A stretch of DNA of 64,000 bases from DAISIK01 sp036822055 (GTDB lineage Bacteria; Verrucomicrobiota; Verrucomicrobiia; Opitutales; Puniceicoccaceae): the NCBI GenBank assembly GCA_036822055.1, contig DAISIK010000008.1, forward strand, positions 1 to 64,000, in the 5' to 3' direction. The stretch's first letter is position 1, and each line of letters opens with the position of its first letter. The notes beneath the pieces are model-generated. The model ran no database searches, was not told the origin of the DNA, and worked only from the letters and a program-made list of their open reading frames with translations. This document shows, one piece after another, positions 7,135 to 16,810 of the stretch. The position numbers and the translations under genes are program-made.

Positions 7135-8979
7135 ATGGCAGAAAGATACGAATTCCAAGCCGAGGTTAAGCAAGTCCTCGATATCGTCATCCACTCCCTC
7201 TACACGGATCGGGATATCTTCCTCCGCGAGCTTGTCTCCAACGCTTCCGATGCCAACGAAAAGGCACGGCACCTTCAGCTCGCGGGACAGACCCTGCCCG
7301 ATGAGAACCTCCCTTTCGAGGTCAATGTCTCCACCGACGAGACGGCCGGCACCATCACCGTGCAGGATTTTGGGATCGGTTTGACCCGCGAGGAGTTAGT
7401 CGAAAACCTCGGCACCATCGCCCACTCGGGCTCCAAGGCTTTCCTCGAGGCCCTCAAGGCTTCCGGCGGAAGGAACGAGAACCTGATCGGTCAGTTCGGG
7501 GTCGGTTTCTACAGCGCCTTTATGGTCGCCGACGAGGTAACCGTCTACACCCATTCAGCCAAACCGGACGGGGGCCACTGGGTATGGAAGAGCGATGGCT
7601 CCGGTGCTTACGAAATTGAGGAAAGCTCCGGACAGCGGCGCGGCGCCAAGGTCGTTCTCAAACTCAAGGAGGACTGCAAGGACTTTGCCAAGAAAAGCCG
7701 CGTCGAGAGCATCCTCAAACAGTATTCCTCCTTCGTCCCCTTTCCGATCAACCTCAACGGCGAAAAGGTAAACACCGTAGAAGCAATCTGGCTCAAGAAT
7801 AAGGCCGAAATCTCTGAGGAGCAGTATAAGGAGTTTTACAAGTTCCAGTCCAACGCCTGGGACGAACCCCGCTTTTGGCTCCACTTTAACGCCGACGCCC
7901 CTCTCGAGATTCATTCCGTTCTCTTCGTTCCCCAGGAAAATACCGAAAAGTTCGGCTTCGGCCGCTTTGAACCCGGCGTCTCCCTCTACTGCCGAAAAGT
8001 ACTCATCGAACGGAAACCGGAAAACCTGCTCCCCGAGTGGCTGCGTTTCTTGCGGGGAATCGTCGATAGCGCAGACCTACCCCTCAACATCTCGCGCGAG
8101 TCAATGCAGGATAGCTCCCTGATCGCCAAACTCGGTTCCGTCCTCTCCAAGCGATTCATCAAGGAAGTAGCCTCCCTCGCCGAGAAGAATCCCGAGAAAT
8201 TTGAGGACTTCTACCAAAGCTTCAACACCTTCCTCAAGGAGGGTGTGGTCTCAGATTTTGCCAATCGAGAAGCCCTCGCCAAGCTCCTCCGCTACGAATC
8301 TTCCGTTACCGAACCCGGTAAGCAGACTTCCCTGCCCGAATACCTCTCTCGAATGAAGGAGGGCCAGAAAGGAATCTACTTCCTCTCTGGTGCATCCCGT
8401 GAAGGCATCGAGAAGGGGCCCTACATCGAGGGATTGCGGGCTTCCGGCCTCGAGGTCCTCTATCTCTACGAACCAATTGACGAGTTCGTGATGAACCATC
8501 TTCGGGAATTTGAAGGCAAGCCCCTCGAATCGGCTGATAGCTCCGACCTTGAGGTCGAGGAAGCCATTCAATCCGGCGAGACCCCATCGCTCACTCGCGA
8601 AGAAGTCGAGGCACTTTGCAAGTTTCTCAAAGAACACCTTGGTGAAAAAGTTGGGGCCGTCCGCCCGAGCAAACGCCTCGTAAACAACCCGGCCATTGTG
8701 CTGAATACCGACAAGTTTGCCTCTGGCCAAATGCGCCGCCTCCTCAAACAAATGCAGCGCGATGCCGAGCTCCCCGAGGTTCCCTGCGATCTCGAAATCA
8801 ATCCGGCTCATCCCCTTCTCGCCAACCTCAACCGTATCCGGGAAACTGATACAGAGCTGGCCACCCTCCTCGCCTCTCAAATCTTTGATCAGGCGAGGGT
8901 CGCCGCTGGCCTCGTCGAAGATCAAACCAGCATCATCCAGCAAACCTACGACCTCCTCGAAAGGCTCACCTCCAAGTGA
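7135..8979 (+). CDS. htpG: Molecular chaperone Hsp90
   Basis: A 614-residue cytosolic Hsp90, full length for HtpG. The GHKL ATPase domain at the N-terminus shows FLRELVSNASDA (catalytic Glu and Mg-binding Asn), DFGIGLTREELVENLGTIAHSGS and the lid GQFGVGFYSAFMV. The middle domain carries the LPLNISRE motif with the conserved Arg, and the C-terminal dimerisation part ends near LERLTSK. ATG 7135 gives the usual MAERYEFQAEV start; a TTG at 7111 in frame is unlikely. The 206-base gap before it separates it from the divergent scpB and shows no clear heat-shock operator. Confidence 0.97.
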   Translation: MAERYEFQAEVKQVLDIVIHSLYTDRDIFLRELVSNASDANEKARHLQLAGQTLPDENLPFEVNVSTDETAGTITVQDFGIGLTREELVENLGTIAHSGSKAFLEALKASGGRNENLIGQFGVGFYSAFMVADEVTVYTHSAKPDGGHWVWKSDGSGAYEIEESSGQRRGAKVVLKLKEDCKDFAKKSRVESILKQYSSFVPFPINLNGEKVNTVEAIWLKNKAEISEEQYKEFYKFQSNAWDEPRFWLHFNADAPLEIHSVLFVPQENTEKFGFGRFEPGVSLYCRKVLIERKPENLLPEWLRFLRGIVDSADLPLNISRESMQDSSLIAKLGSVLSKRFIKEVASLAEKNPEKFEDFYQSFNTFLKEGVVSDFANREALAKLLRYESSVTEPGKQTSLPEYLSRMKEGQKGIYFLSGASREGIEKGPYIEGLRASGLEVLYLYEPIDEFVMNHLREFEGKPLESADSSDLEVEEAIQSGETPSLTREEVEALCKFLKEHLGEKVGAVRPSKRLVNNPAIVLNTDKFASGQMRRLLKQMQRDAELPEVPCDLEINPAHPLLANLNRIRETDTELATLLASQIFDQARVAAGLVEDQTSIIQQTYDLLERLTSK

Positions 8980-9028
8980 GCCACTCCCCTCGGCCCAACC
9001 CCTTGAGGACCCAAGCCGCCCCCGGACT

Positions 9029-9859
9029 ATGAGTACAGCTCCCAGGAATTCCGGGGTGCGGTGGTCCGGACGCACCCATCCCGGGAGGGTCCGACCCCAC
9101 AATGAGGACGCCTTCATTGCCCTCGTCCTCAACGAACGCGAGGTTCGGTATCTCGGCAAAGATGGTGAGGCCGAGTTTACCGAAGGCGATTTTATCTTTG
9201 CCGTAGCCGATGGGATGGGCGGGGCCAAAGCCGGTGAATACGCCAGCAAGATCGCTGTTGAACAAATCAGCCGCCGCCTTCCCGCCAGCTTCCGCGAACA
9301 GGGTGCCAACGTACGGCGCAATGCCGCCAATCTCCTCAAACAAACAGTGGCCGAGATCCACGGAGAGCTGCGGCGCATGGCCTTCCACTACGAGGAGTGC
9401 CGTGGAATGGGAGCCACCCTTAGCCTTTGTTGGCTCAGCCCCGATCGATTGGTTTTTACCCATGTCGGTGACAGCCGGATCTATTATCTTGGCATTCGTC
9501 GGGAACGATCCCAGCTCACCGAGGATCACTCCGCAGTTGGGCGCCTCTTCCGCAAAGGGCTCATAAACGAGCGGGAGGCCCGTAACCATCCCCGGCGCCA
9601 CATCCTCGAGATGAGCCTCGGAGGGCACCGGGAATCAGTCCGGTCCCAAGAAGGCTCCGTCATTCCCATCCCCGGTGACCGCTTCGTCCTCACCACCGAT
9701 GGCGTTCAGGATGGCGTCTTCGATGCCAATCTGGAGGGCATGATTCGCTCACCCTCTCATTTGATTGCCCATCTGCCCCCTGCCGAGCGCATCGTTCGCG
9801 AAGCAGTTAGCGCTTCCGGAAAAGATAATATCACTGCCGTCGTCTTCGAGACTTTCTAG
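9029..9859 (+). CDS. PP2C-family serine/threonine protein phosphatase
   Basis: A 276-residue PPM/PP2C phosphatase with the metal-binding motifs in order: GRVRPHNEDAF, ADGMGG, GMGATLS, THVGDSRIY, LTTDGV and the final SGKDNITAVV. These enzymes remove phosphate from Ser/Thr residues and usually oppose Hanks-type kinases, none of which is in this window. It is soluble, with no membrane segment. It sits 49 bases after htpG and 37 bases before pckG. Its frame also overlaps shadow frames in htpG, but codons from ATG 9029 fit the family start. Confidence 0.92.
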   Translation: MSTAPRNSGVRWSGRTHPGRVRPHNEDAFIALVLNEREVRYLGKDGEAEFTEGDFIFAVADGMGGAKAGEYASKIAVEQISRRLPASFREQGANVRRNAANLLKQTVAEIHGELRRMAFHYEECRGMGATLSLCWLSPDRLVFTHVGDSRIYYLGIRRERSQLTEDHSAVGRLFRKGLINEREARNHPRRHILEMSLGGHRESVRSQEGSVIPIPGDRFVLTTDGVQDGVFDANLEGMIRSPSHLIAHLPPAERIVREAVSASGKDNITAVVFETF

Positions 9860-9896
9860 CTTTTCTCCCCCAACCTTCTTTTCTAGGTTTGGCAAC

Positions 9897-11708
9897 ATGT
9901 CCCGGCCCTTGCTCACCTCCCCGACCACCAACAAGTTCGTTAATCGATGGATTGATCGGGTTATCAAAGTCACCCGTCCCGCAGCCCTCCATTGGTGCGA
10001 CGGTTCCCGGGCTGAATACGACTCCCTGATGCAGCAGATGGTGGACAACGGGCAGGCCATCCGCCTCAACGAGGACCTCCGCCCCAATTCCTATCTCTTC
10101 CGCTCCGACCCTCGCGATGTTGCCCGGGTTGAGAGTCGCACCTACATCTGCAGTCTCGGTCAGGGTGAAGCAGGCCCCACCAACAACTGGGAGGATCCCG
10201 ATCTGATGAAGGAGCGAATCAACCGGCTCTCCGAAGGTTGTATGGAAGGACGGACCCTCTACATCATCCCCTTCTGCATGGGGCCGCTCGGCTCCCCCAT
10301 CTCCCAGATCGGTATCCAGCTTTCGGATTCGCCCTACGTCGTCGTCAACATGCATATCATGACCCGGGTCGGCCTCCCCATCTGGGACCAGCTCGGGGAA
10401 AGTCGCGACTTTGTCCGTTGCATCCACTCGGTCGGCTACCCCCTCCCGGACGGTCGCCACGACGTGGCCTGGCCCTGCGATCCGGAAAACACCGTCATCG
10501 CTCACTTCCCCGAAGAACGCCTCATCTTGTCCTATGGTTCTGGATACGGCGGCAATGCCCTCCTCGGGAAAAAGTGCTTCGCCCTCCGCATTGCTTCGGT
10601 CATGGCCCGCGATGAGGGCTGGTTTGCCGAACACATGCTGATCCTTGGGATCAAAGAACCCGAAGGACGCCAGAGCTACGTCTGCGCCGCCTTTCCGAGC
10701 GCCTGCGGCAAAACGAACTTTGCCATGCTCATTCCTCCAAAAGTCTTTCGAGAGGAAGGTTGGGAAATCACGACGGTCGGAGATGACATCGCCTGGATCA
10801 AGCCGGACGAGTCAGGCGTCCTCCGAGCCATCAACCCGGAGGCTGGCTTCTTCGGCGTAGCCCCCGGCACCTCCCCGGGCACCAACCCAAACGCCCTCGC
10901 CTCCTGCTCGCGGGATAGCATCTTCACCAATGTGGCTCTCACCGACGATGGCGACGTCTGGTGGGAGGGTCTCACCCCTGAACCTCCCGCCCATCTCATC
11001 GATTGGCGCGGTCGCGATTGGACCCCCGACTCTCCCGAGCCCCCTGCTCACCCCAACAGCCGCTTTACCGCCCCAGCCAGGAACTGCCCCACCATCGATC
11101 CTGCCTGGGAAGATCCGAAAGGGGTCAAGATCGACGCCTTCATTTTCGGCGGCCGAAGAATGTCCGACGTTCCCCTCGTTTACCAAGCCTTCAATTGGAT
11201 GCACGGCGTCTTCATCGGTGCCACCATGGGCTCCGAGCAAACCGCAGCCGCCGAAGGAACCGTCGGCACCCTTCGACGCGACCCCTTCGCCATGCTCCCG
11301 TTCTGCGGCTACCACATGGGAGACTACTTCCGCCATTGGCTCGTCATGGGAAAAAGAATCAAGGCCAAGCCTCGGATCTTCCACGTCAATTGGTTTCGCC
11401 GCGGCCCCGACGGCAGCTTTCTCTGGCCGGGCTTTGGTGAAAATATGCGGGTCCTCAAGTGGATCATCGGTCGCTGCCACGGTATGTCTCACGGGGTGGA
11501 AAAGGAATTGGGCTGGGTCCCCTCGTATCAAGATCTCGACTGGCGCGAATCATCGGTTGAGGAGCAAACCTTCGAGGCACTCATGGAAACCGATAATCAG
11601 CGCCTCAAGCTCCAAACCCTCTCCGCTGAGGAACTTTTCCTCTCCATCTTTGACCATCTTCCCAAGGAACTGATTTACGAGCGGGATCTTCTCATCTCGC
11701 GGCTCTGA
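9897..11708 (+). CDS. pckG: Phosphoenolpyruvate carboxykinase (GTP)
   Basis: A 603-residue GTP-type PEPCK converting oxaloacetate and GTP to phosphoenolpyruvate, CO2 and GDP in gluconeogenesis. The P-loop PSACGKTN (267-274) holds the reactive Cys270. Other landmarks are Arg81, the VGDDIAW motif with metal-binding Asp, FGVAPGTS, and the guanine-site region near NWFRRGPDGSFLWPGFGEN. Length and motifs are normal for the GTP class and distinct from the ATP class. ATG 9897 is the natural start; the open frame before it belongs to the overlapping PP2C region. Confidence 0.97.
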   Translation: MSRPLLTSPTTNKFVNRWIDRVIKVTRPAALHWCDGSRAEYDSLMQQMVDNGQAIRLNEDLRPNSYLFRSDPRDVARVESRTYICSLGQGEAGPTNNWEDPDLMKERINRLSEGCMEGRTLYIIPFCMGPLGSPISQIGIQLSDSPYVVVNMHIMTRVGLPIWDQLGESRDFVRCIHSVGYPLPDGRHDVAWPCDPENTVIAHFPEERLILSYGSGYGGNALLGKKCFALRIASVMARDEGWFAEHMLILGIKEPEGRQSYVCAAFPSACGKTNFAMLIPPKVFREEGWEITTVGDDIAWIKPDESGVLRAINPEAGFFGVAPGTSPGTNPNALASCSRDSIFTNVALTDDGDVWWEGLTPEPPAHLIDWRGRDWTPDSPEPPAHPNSRFTAPARNCPTIDPAWEDPKGVKIDAFIFGGRRMSDVPLVYQAFNWMHGVFIGATMGSEQTAAAEGTVGTLRRDPFAMLPFCGYHMGDYFRHWLVMGKRIKAKPRIFHVNWFRRGPDGSFLWPGFGENMRVLKWIIGRCHGMSHGVEKELGWVPSYQDLDWRESSVEEQTFEALMETDNQRLKLQTLSAEELFLSIFDHLPKELIYERDLLISRL

Positions 11709-11726
11709 TTCGAACTTTTCTTCAAA

Positions 11727-12281
11727 ATGGTTGCGCGAAAATTTCTGGCTCTCCTGCTCTTCTACCTCGTTGCCCACTGCGGTTGGGCTGCTGAGGAGAG
11801 TTCCCTCGTCTCCCGCAATCCGTTTGGTCGTGAGCCCGTCTCCCAAACGCCACCGCCTCCCCCTCCACGTCCCACTCCTCCAGCCGTCCAACTAGCCTCC
11901 GAATACGAATGGATCGGGTACTACAAACTGAACGATATGGAGCGCTTCAGCCTGCGCGATCGTTCCACCGGCAACAGCATCTGGCTCAACCTCGGGGAAA
12001 CGAAAGAGGGACTAACCGTTCTCAGCTACGACTTTTCCAAGCGCGAGATCCAGCTCCGCCGGGGAACCACCTTTGGAGTCATCCCCCTCAAAAGCACCGA
12101 TTATTCCCTTGGCATTCCCAATTCCCGAAACCTCAACCCTTCCCCCGCCGCCTCCAACCGGGACGACCCCCTCGTCCGCGCCCTGACTCCTGGCACCAAC
12201 CCCAACCAGCCAAATCCTCCAGTCCGCCGCAGAATCATCGTCCCCCCACGCGCAGATCCAGCCCAGCGCACCACTGAATAA
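11727..12281 (+). CDS. Exported proline-rich protein of unknown function
   Basis: A 184-residue protein with a signal peptide (residues 1-22, cleavage near CGWAAEE), a short SRNPFGREP element, a run of prolines at about 48-58, a compact beta-rich block at 62-115 containing YEWIGYYKLN and REIQLRRG, and a disordered Pro/Asn tail. The signal, NPF-like motif, proline hinge and small beta domain recall periplasmic HR domains of PilP/GspC-like proteins, but this is a structural impression only. It follows pckG by 18 bases. Confidence 0.55.
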   Translation: MVARKFLALLLFYLVAHCGWAAEESSLVSRNPFGREPVSQTPPPPPPRPTPPAVQLASEYEWIGYYKLNDMERFSLRDRSTGNSIWLNLGETKEGLTVLSYDFSKREIQLRRGTTFGVIPLKSTDYSLGIPNSRNLNPSPAASNRDDPLVRALTPGTNPNQPNPPVRRRIIVPPRADPAQRTTE

Positions 12282-12351
12282 ACATGCCAGTCCCCAAAGC
12301 TGGTTTCAGTTCCAGGTTGACTCAGCTCAGGCCAAAAAGCTAGCCAAGGGA

Positions 12352-14832
12352 ATGGAGGAGTCTCACAAATCGGAGCCCATCTTTCTCGCTTCCTGGGAGA
12401 ACGCTTCGGCTGGCATGATCCATCTGAGCGAGGACTGGGTAAGCCGAGTCGAGAAGCCGCCCCTCTTCCTCGGACCTGAACAGCGTCCGTTTGATCAATT
12501 GGAACAGCTCCCCCCACCTGTCTACGGGAAGATGTCTGGCTATTGTCGGCTCAATGGAGGTCTCTACTTCATTCTTTTTCTCGATGATCCACACCTCGCC
12601 TTTCTCAACCAGGAGGAGGTTCTGGTGGCCGGCTCCTTTAACAACTGGGACCCCTTTTCGAATGCCCGCCAATGGCGCCTCCTGCCGTCCCGCACGAATG
12701 GCATAGACTCCCTCACCCTTAAAATCCCGCCGAAAGTTTACGAAGACTGCGCCCTTCATACCTTTAAATTTGTGACCCGTGCAGGTCACTGGTTACCCAT
12801 CTCAGACGCCTCCCCAAACAGCATCGCCTCGGGCTACGGCATTCAGAATCTCGAGCTTAATCCCTACCGTACCGGACGCCACCTCTTCTCCTTCGAACTG
12901 CCCAAGAACCATCTTCTGATGGGAAATGAGGAAGTGATCTGGTCCGCTCCCCTTAAAAAATACCGGCGCAAGCTCCCTCCCACCGTCCACTTTCACGATC
13001 TCGAAAGCGCTCTACCACCAGGCGTGACGGTGGGCGCTAAAGAAACCACCTTTCGCATTTTTGCTCCTCGAGCGCAGAAGGTGATTCTCGAATGGGCCGG
13101 AGCGCTCCAGCCATGGGAACCCCAGGTTGTGGAACTAAAATCTGTGGGCCGGGGCCTCTGGGAAGGCACCGTCTCCAAAAACCTGGCCGGTGCCTACTAT
13201 TTTTACCGGGTCGTCGGGCACAATCAGGATCGAAGTACCCATTTTGATCCCGATTTTCGCATTCTCGACCCCTACGCCCTCGCAGCAGTTTGCCGCGAAG
13301 GCCCCGCCATCGTCGTCGATCCAGCCCGGCTTACCAATTCCAACCCTCAGTACCAAACCCCGCCCGTGAGTGATCTCGTCATCGCCGAGGCGCATGTCCG
13401 GGACCTCGCCGCTCAGGCACCCATTGAGCTGTCCGAGGTAGAGCGGATGGGCTTTGCCGGGGCCGCCGCCTGGATTCGGAACGAGGGCTCCTACCTGCGA
13501 GCCATCGGCGTCAATGCCGTCGAGTTCCAGCCGATTCAAGAGTTCGATAACCCCCGCCGCGAAGATTACCACTGGGGCTACATGACCGTAAATTATTTCT
13601 CCCCCGAGAGTAGCTACGGCTCTCAACCAGAAAAAGCATCCCAAATTGAAGAATTTCGCGACCTCGTTGCCGCCTGCCATCAGCAGGGTCTCGCCGTAAT
13701 TCTCGACGTCGTCTACAACCACGTCGGAGAGCCCAACAACCTCCTCTTCATCGACAAGTTTTATTACCTCGAGACCGCTCCCCGCTACCACCTGATGAAT
13801 TGGAGCGGCTGCGGCAACGACCTCCGGAGTAGTACTCCGATGGCCAGACGCCTCATCATCGATAGCCTGCTTCACCTCATCGATGCCTATGGGGTCGACG
13901 GATTCCGTTTCGACCTCGCAGACCTTCTCGGCAAAGAAACCTTGCTCGAAATCGAAAAGAAGCTTCGGCAGCACAAGCCGGATGTCCTCCTCATCACCGA
14001 GCCCTGGAGCTTTCGGGGTCACATCGCCGGAGAATTAAAGGAAACGACCTGGTCCTCCTGGAACGATGGCTTCCGGCGCTTTGCCGAGGAATACGTCAAC
14101 GGTACAGGGAATCAGGACGGGATCAAACACTTCATCGGGGGTTCCGTCGGTGGGGTAACGGCGGCTCCCTTTCAATCGATCAACTACACCGAATCTCACG
14201 ATGACTTCGCCTGGATTGATCGCATCACCGAGAACCTCGGCAATCAGGGCTTTCATCCCACGGCTTTCGATATCCGGCGCACCCACCTGATGGCGTCCAT
14301 CCTCTTTGCCTCCCTCGGGACACCCATGATCTCTGCCGGGCAGGATTTTTTGCGGTCGAAGCACGGCGTCCACAACACCTACCAGCGAGGAGACCTCAAT
14401 GCCCTCAACTACCACCGTTGTGCAGAGTACAGTGGCACCCATGAGTATTTTCGGCGCTGGATCCATTTCCGTCTCTCCCCGGATGGGTCCCTTTTGCGAG
14501 CCGCCCAGCGGCAGGAGGGCGACCTCGCCTTCTTTGCCACAGCAGACTTTTCGTCAATCGTAGCTTCCTTTGATCCGGCCAATCGATCCGGCCATCCACC
14601 CCTCATTTTTGCCATCAACCCCCATTCTGAACAGGTCTCCATCCACCTCCCCGATCATCAATTGGATACTTATATCCAGATTGCGGATACTTGGCGCCTC
14701 GACCCCAAAGGTCTCCAATCGGGCCTTACCCAAGCGCGCGAGGAATACATCACGCTTCCCCCGCATTCCTGTGCTCTCTGGATTAAGTCCCCTGCCAATT
14801 CACCGCTCAACCGCTCAACCGCGATTCGGTAG
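12352..14832 (+). CDS. GH13 alpha-glucan hydrolase (isoamylase/GlgX/pullulanase-like) with two CBM48 domains
   Basis: An 826-residue alpha-amylase-superfamily protein. Residues about 85-165 form an AMPK-type glycogen-binding CBM48 (VLVAGSFNNWDP), about 225-315 a second CBM48/isoamylase N domain, then the TIM barrel from about 345. The four GH13 regions are visible: DVVYNHVG (452-459), GFRFDLADL with nucleophile Asp521, LITEPW with acid Glu550, and NYTESHDD with His616-Asp617. Region patterns fit debranching enzymes better than branching enzyme. There is no signal peptide, so it likely acts on intracellular glycogen. Whether it debranches, hydrolyses or transfers cannot be set from motifs. Confidence 0.85.
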   Translation: MEESHKSEPIFLASWENASAGMIHLSEDWVSRVEKPPLFLGPEQRPFDQLEQLPPPVYGKMSGYCRLNGGLYFILFLDDPHLAFLNQEEVLVAGSFNNWDPFSNARQWRLLPSRTNGIDSLTLKIPPKVYEDCALHTFKFVTRAGHWLPISDASPNSIASGYGIQNLELNPYRTGRHLFSFELPKNHLLMGNEEVIWSAPLKKYRRKLPPTVHFHDLESALPPGVTVGAKETTFRIFAPRAQKVILEWAGALQPWEPQVVELKSVGRGLWEGTVSKNLAGAYYFYRVVGHNQDRSTHFDPDFRILDPYALAAVCREGPAIVVDPARLTNSNPQYQTPPVSDLVIAEAHVRDLAAQAPIELSEVERMGFAGAAAWIRNEGSYLRAIGVNAVEFQPIQEFDNPRREDYHWGYMTVNYFSPESSYGSQPEKASQIEEFRDLVAACHQQGLAVILDVVYNHVGEPNNLLFIDKFYYLETAPRYHLMNWSGCGNDLRSSTPMARRLIIDSLLHLIDAYGVDGFRFDLADLLGKETLLEIEKKLRQHKPDVLLITEPWSFRGHIAGELKETTWSSWNDGFRRFAEEYVNGTGNQDGIKHFIGGSVGGVTAAPFQSINYTESHDDFAWIDRITENLGNQGFHPTAFDIRRTHLMASILFASLGTPMISAGQDFLRSKHGVHNTYQRGDLNALNYHRCAEYSGTHEYFRRWIHFRLSPDGSLLRAAQRQEGDLAFFATADFSSIVASFDPANRSGHPPLIFAINPHSEQVSIHLPDHQLDTYIQIADTWRLDPKGLQSGLTQAREEYITLPPHSCALWIKSPANSPLNRSTAIR

Positions 14833-14860
14833 CAACCCGCCAAGTCGCGGGCATCGGGGA

Positions 14861-14937
14861 TGGTGGGAGATCCGAGATTCGAACTCGGGACCTCTTGCGT
14901 GTCATGCAAGCGCTCTAACCAACTGAGCTAATCCCCC
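14861..14937 (-). tRNA. tRNA-Val (GAC)
   Basis: The 77-base minus-strand sequence folds into a full cloverleaf: acceptor GGGGGAT pairing with ATCTCCC (one G-T), D arm GCTC/GAGC, anticodon stem CTTGC/GCAAG with loop ATGACAC, and T arm with GTTCGAATC. The anticodon is GAC (14901-14903 on the plus strand), reading GUC and GUU valine codons. CCA is encoded. It lies antisense between two plus-strand genes. Confidence 0.96.
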
Positions 14938-15043
14938 TGCCGCAATCGAAAGCCAGGAAGACCCGGCCACCGGAAGCAAACCTTGAAGATCAAACCAACC
15001 TCATCCACACTTCAAGCACATTTTTCAGGACCGCCGCTTTTCA

Positions 15044-15892
15044 ATGCCTTTACCCCACCCCGATCAGCCCATCCTCATCATTCCTGATGTCCACCAAAAT
15101 CACCGTTTCATCACTGAGCTTTTGAGCGTTGCTGAAGCCTTTGGCCCCCTTTCTGAAATCATTTTCCTCGGGGACTTTCTCGACGCCAAGGAACCTCGTT
15201 ATCAAAACAAAGGCTCAGTTCTCGAAACCCTCACCCTGCTCTGCGACCTCCTTTCGAGTTCCTCCATCCCTGTCTCCATCCTTTGGGGAAATCACGACTG
15301 GCAGTACTGGATCTGCCGGTCACTCATTTTCTCACGACAGCCAATCCTATCCCGGGCCAAGGTGCAAGAGATCGGTTTGCAGTACGACACCCTCGAAGCC
15401 CTCCGCTCCAGGATCAACCTACCCTCTGGAGAGCAGGGCAGCCCCCTTAACCTACTTTTGAATCATGCCAAGCTTACCCTTTTCCGACACGGTTACGTTC
15501 TCTCCCATGCTGGCTTCGCTCCGGAATTTTGGATTTCGCCAAGCGATCCCGTACCCCTTTCCCAAACCAACCCCGCCCTATCTGTCGATTTGATCAACCA
15601 GCGATTTGAAGCGGAGGTCCCCGTGTGCAGTCCCAAAGACCAAGGCTTTTTCAGTGCCGCCGGCTTTGTCCGCGGCGGCGATCGCCCATGCGGCGGACCT
15701 CTCTGGCTCGATTGGAATCACGAGTTCGACCCCGAGGGCTTACCCTATCCCCAAATCGTCGGTCACACCCGTGGTCCCAACGTCCGTCAGAAGGGAGGCT
15801 CCTACTGCCTCGATGCAGGCCAGTCGGCGGGCGCCCTGCTCTACCCTGACCAAAAAATCGCCATCCTCCCCGTTTCCTCAAAGTCGCCTTGA
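15044..15892 (+). CDS. Calcineurin-like metallophosphoesterase
   Basis: A 282-residue protein with the metallophosphatase metal ligands in order: PDVHQNH (Asp14, His16), GDFLDAK, GNHDWQ, SHAG and GHTRG. The spacing resembles PP2A-like or diadenosine tetraphosphatase-like bacterial phosphatases. It lacks a signal peptide and is probably cytosolic. The substrate (protein phosphate, nucleotide or other) is open. It ends 57 bases before rplM. Confidence 0.85.
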   Translation: MPLPHPDQPILIIPDVHQNHRFITELLSVAEAFGPLSEIIFLGDFLDAKEPRYQNKGSVLETLTLLCDLLSSSSIPVSILWGNHDWQYWICRSLIFSRQPILSRAKVQEIGLQYDTLEALRSRINLPSGEQGSPLNLLLNHAKLTLFRHGYVLSHAGFAPEFWISPSDPVPLSQTNPALSVDLINQRFEAEVPVCSPKDQGFFSAAGFVRGGDRPCGGPLWLDWNHEFDPEGLPYPQIVGHTRGPNVRQKGGSYCLDAGQSAGALLYPDQKIAILPVSSKSP

Positions 15893-15905
15893 ATCCTTTT
15901 GGGTG

Positions 15906-15934
15906 TTGACACCGCTCTTGGAATCTTTCTTGAT
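15906..15934 (+). promoter_or_regulatory. Candidate sigma70 promoter for rplM-rpsI
   Basis: A perfect TTGACA (15906-15911) is followed after 17 bases by CTTGAT (15929-15934), a weak -10. It lies just upstream of the rplM ATG at 15950, leaving a very short leader. Confidence 0.4.
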
Positions 15935-15949
15935 CCTCAGTTTTCCGCA

Positions 15950-16378
15950 ATGAAAACCACGCTCGCCAAGCCTTCCTACGAAACCAAGTCATGGTTTATT
16001 GTTGACGCCGAGAATGAAATTCTCGGGCGCCTCGCCGTGCGCATCGCCAACATTCTCCGCGGTCGGCACAAACCCGACTACACCCCTCATCTGGATCATG
16101 GCGATTTTGTGATTGTCACCAATGCAGACAAGATCCGTCTCACTGGCAAAAAGGAAATCCAGAAAAAGTACATGTTTTACACCGGATATTTCGGGAATGA
16201 AAAATACCGGGGTCTGGATCATTTCCGCGAAAAGAACCCGGCCTTCATCATCCACCATGCCGTTAAGGGCATGCTTCCTAAAAACAAGCTCGCAGACAAG
16301 ATGCTCACCAAGTTGAAGGTTTATGGCGGACCTGAGCATCCTCACGAAGCCCAGGAACCTCGTCCACTTCCCCTTTAA
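15950..16378 (+). CDS. rplM: 50S ribosomal protein L13
   Basis: A 142-residue L13 of the large ribosomal subunit. It has the family core KSWFIVDAENEILGRLAVRIANILRG near the N-terminus, GDFVIVTNADKIRLTGKK, and the AVKGMLPKNKL element in the C-terminal third, with a final HPHEAQEPRPL typical of L13. ATG 15950 is chosen over an upstream in-frame GTG-like start because the MKTTLAKPSYETKSW beginning is standard. The rpsI gene follows after 15 bases, the conserved L13-S9 operon. Confidence 0.97.
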   Translation: MKTTLAKPSYETKSWFIVDAENEILGRLAVRIANILRGRHKPDYTPHLDHGDFVIVTNADKIRLTGKKEIQKKYMFYTGYFGNEKYRGLDHFREKNPAFIIHHAVKGMLPKNKLADKMLTKLKVYGGPEHPHEAQEPRPLPL

Positions 16379-16393
16379 GCAAACACTTCCCAT

Positions 16394-16789
16394 ATGTCCC
16401 AGACACAAGTTTACATCGGTACTGGCCGCCGCAAACGCGCCACTGCAAGGGTCCGCGTGATGCCCGGAAACGGCAAAACCTGGATCAACGGCAAATCTGC
16501 CGAAGAATACTTCGCCTACGAGCAATTTTCGAAGGCTGCCCTCGCCCCCTTCCACACCATTGAGCGCGACGGCCAATTCGACATCCGCGTCCTTGTCAAC
16601 GGTGGCGGCATCAATGGCCAGTCCGCAGCGATTGCCATGGGCATTGCCCGCGCCCTCCAGAAAATGGACCCCGAACTTCGCGTCCCCCTCAAGCGCGCCG
16701 GCCACCTCCGTCGCGACCCCCGCGAGCGTGAGCGGAAAAAATCCGGTCAACCCGGAGCCCGGAAGAAATTCCAATTCTCCAAACGGTAA
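16394..16789 (+). CDS. rpsI: 30S ribosomal protein S9
   Basis: A 131-residue S9 of the small subunit. It begins with the YIGTGRRKRATARVR element, has the central GGGINGQSAAIAMGIARAL helix region and ends in the basic tail KKFQFSKR whose last residues reach the decoding site. Length and features are normal. It ends the rplM-rpsI operon, with a strong hairpin terminator 21 bases beyond the stop. Confidence 0.97.
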   Translation: MSQTQVYIGTGRRKRATARVRVMPGNGKTWINGKSAEEYFAYEQFSKAALAPFHTIERDGQFDIRVLVNGGGINGQSAAIAMGIARALQKMDPELRVPLKRAGHLRRDPRERERKKSGQPGARKKFQFSKR

Positions 16790-16810
16790 ACCTCTGGTCC
16801 TCCCTTACAG

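Noticed and set aside
8251..9378. Long minus-strand frame across the end of htpG and PP2C gene
   Set aside because: It is antisense to two clear genes and has no family features; a shadow of GC-rich codon bias.
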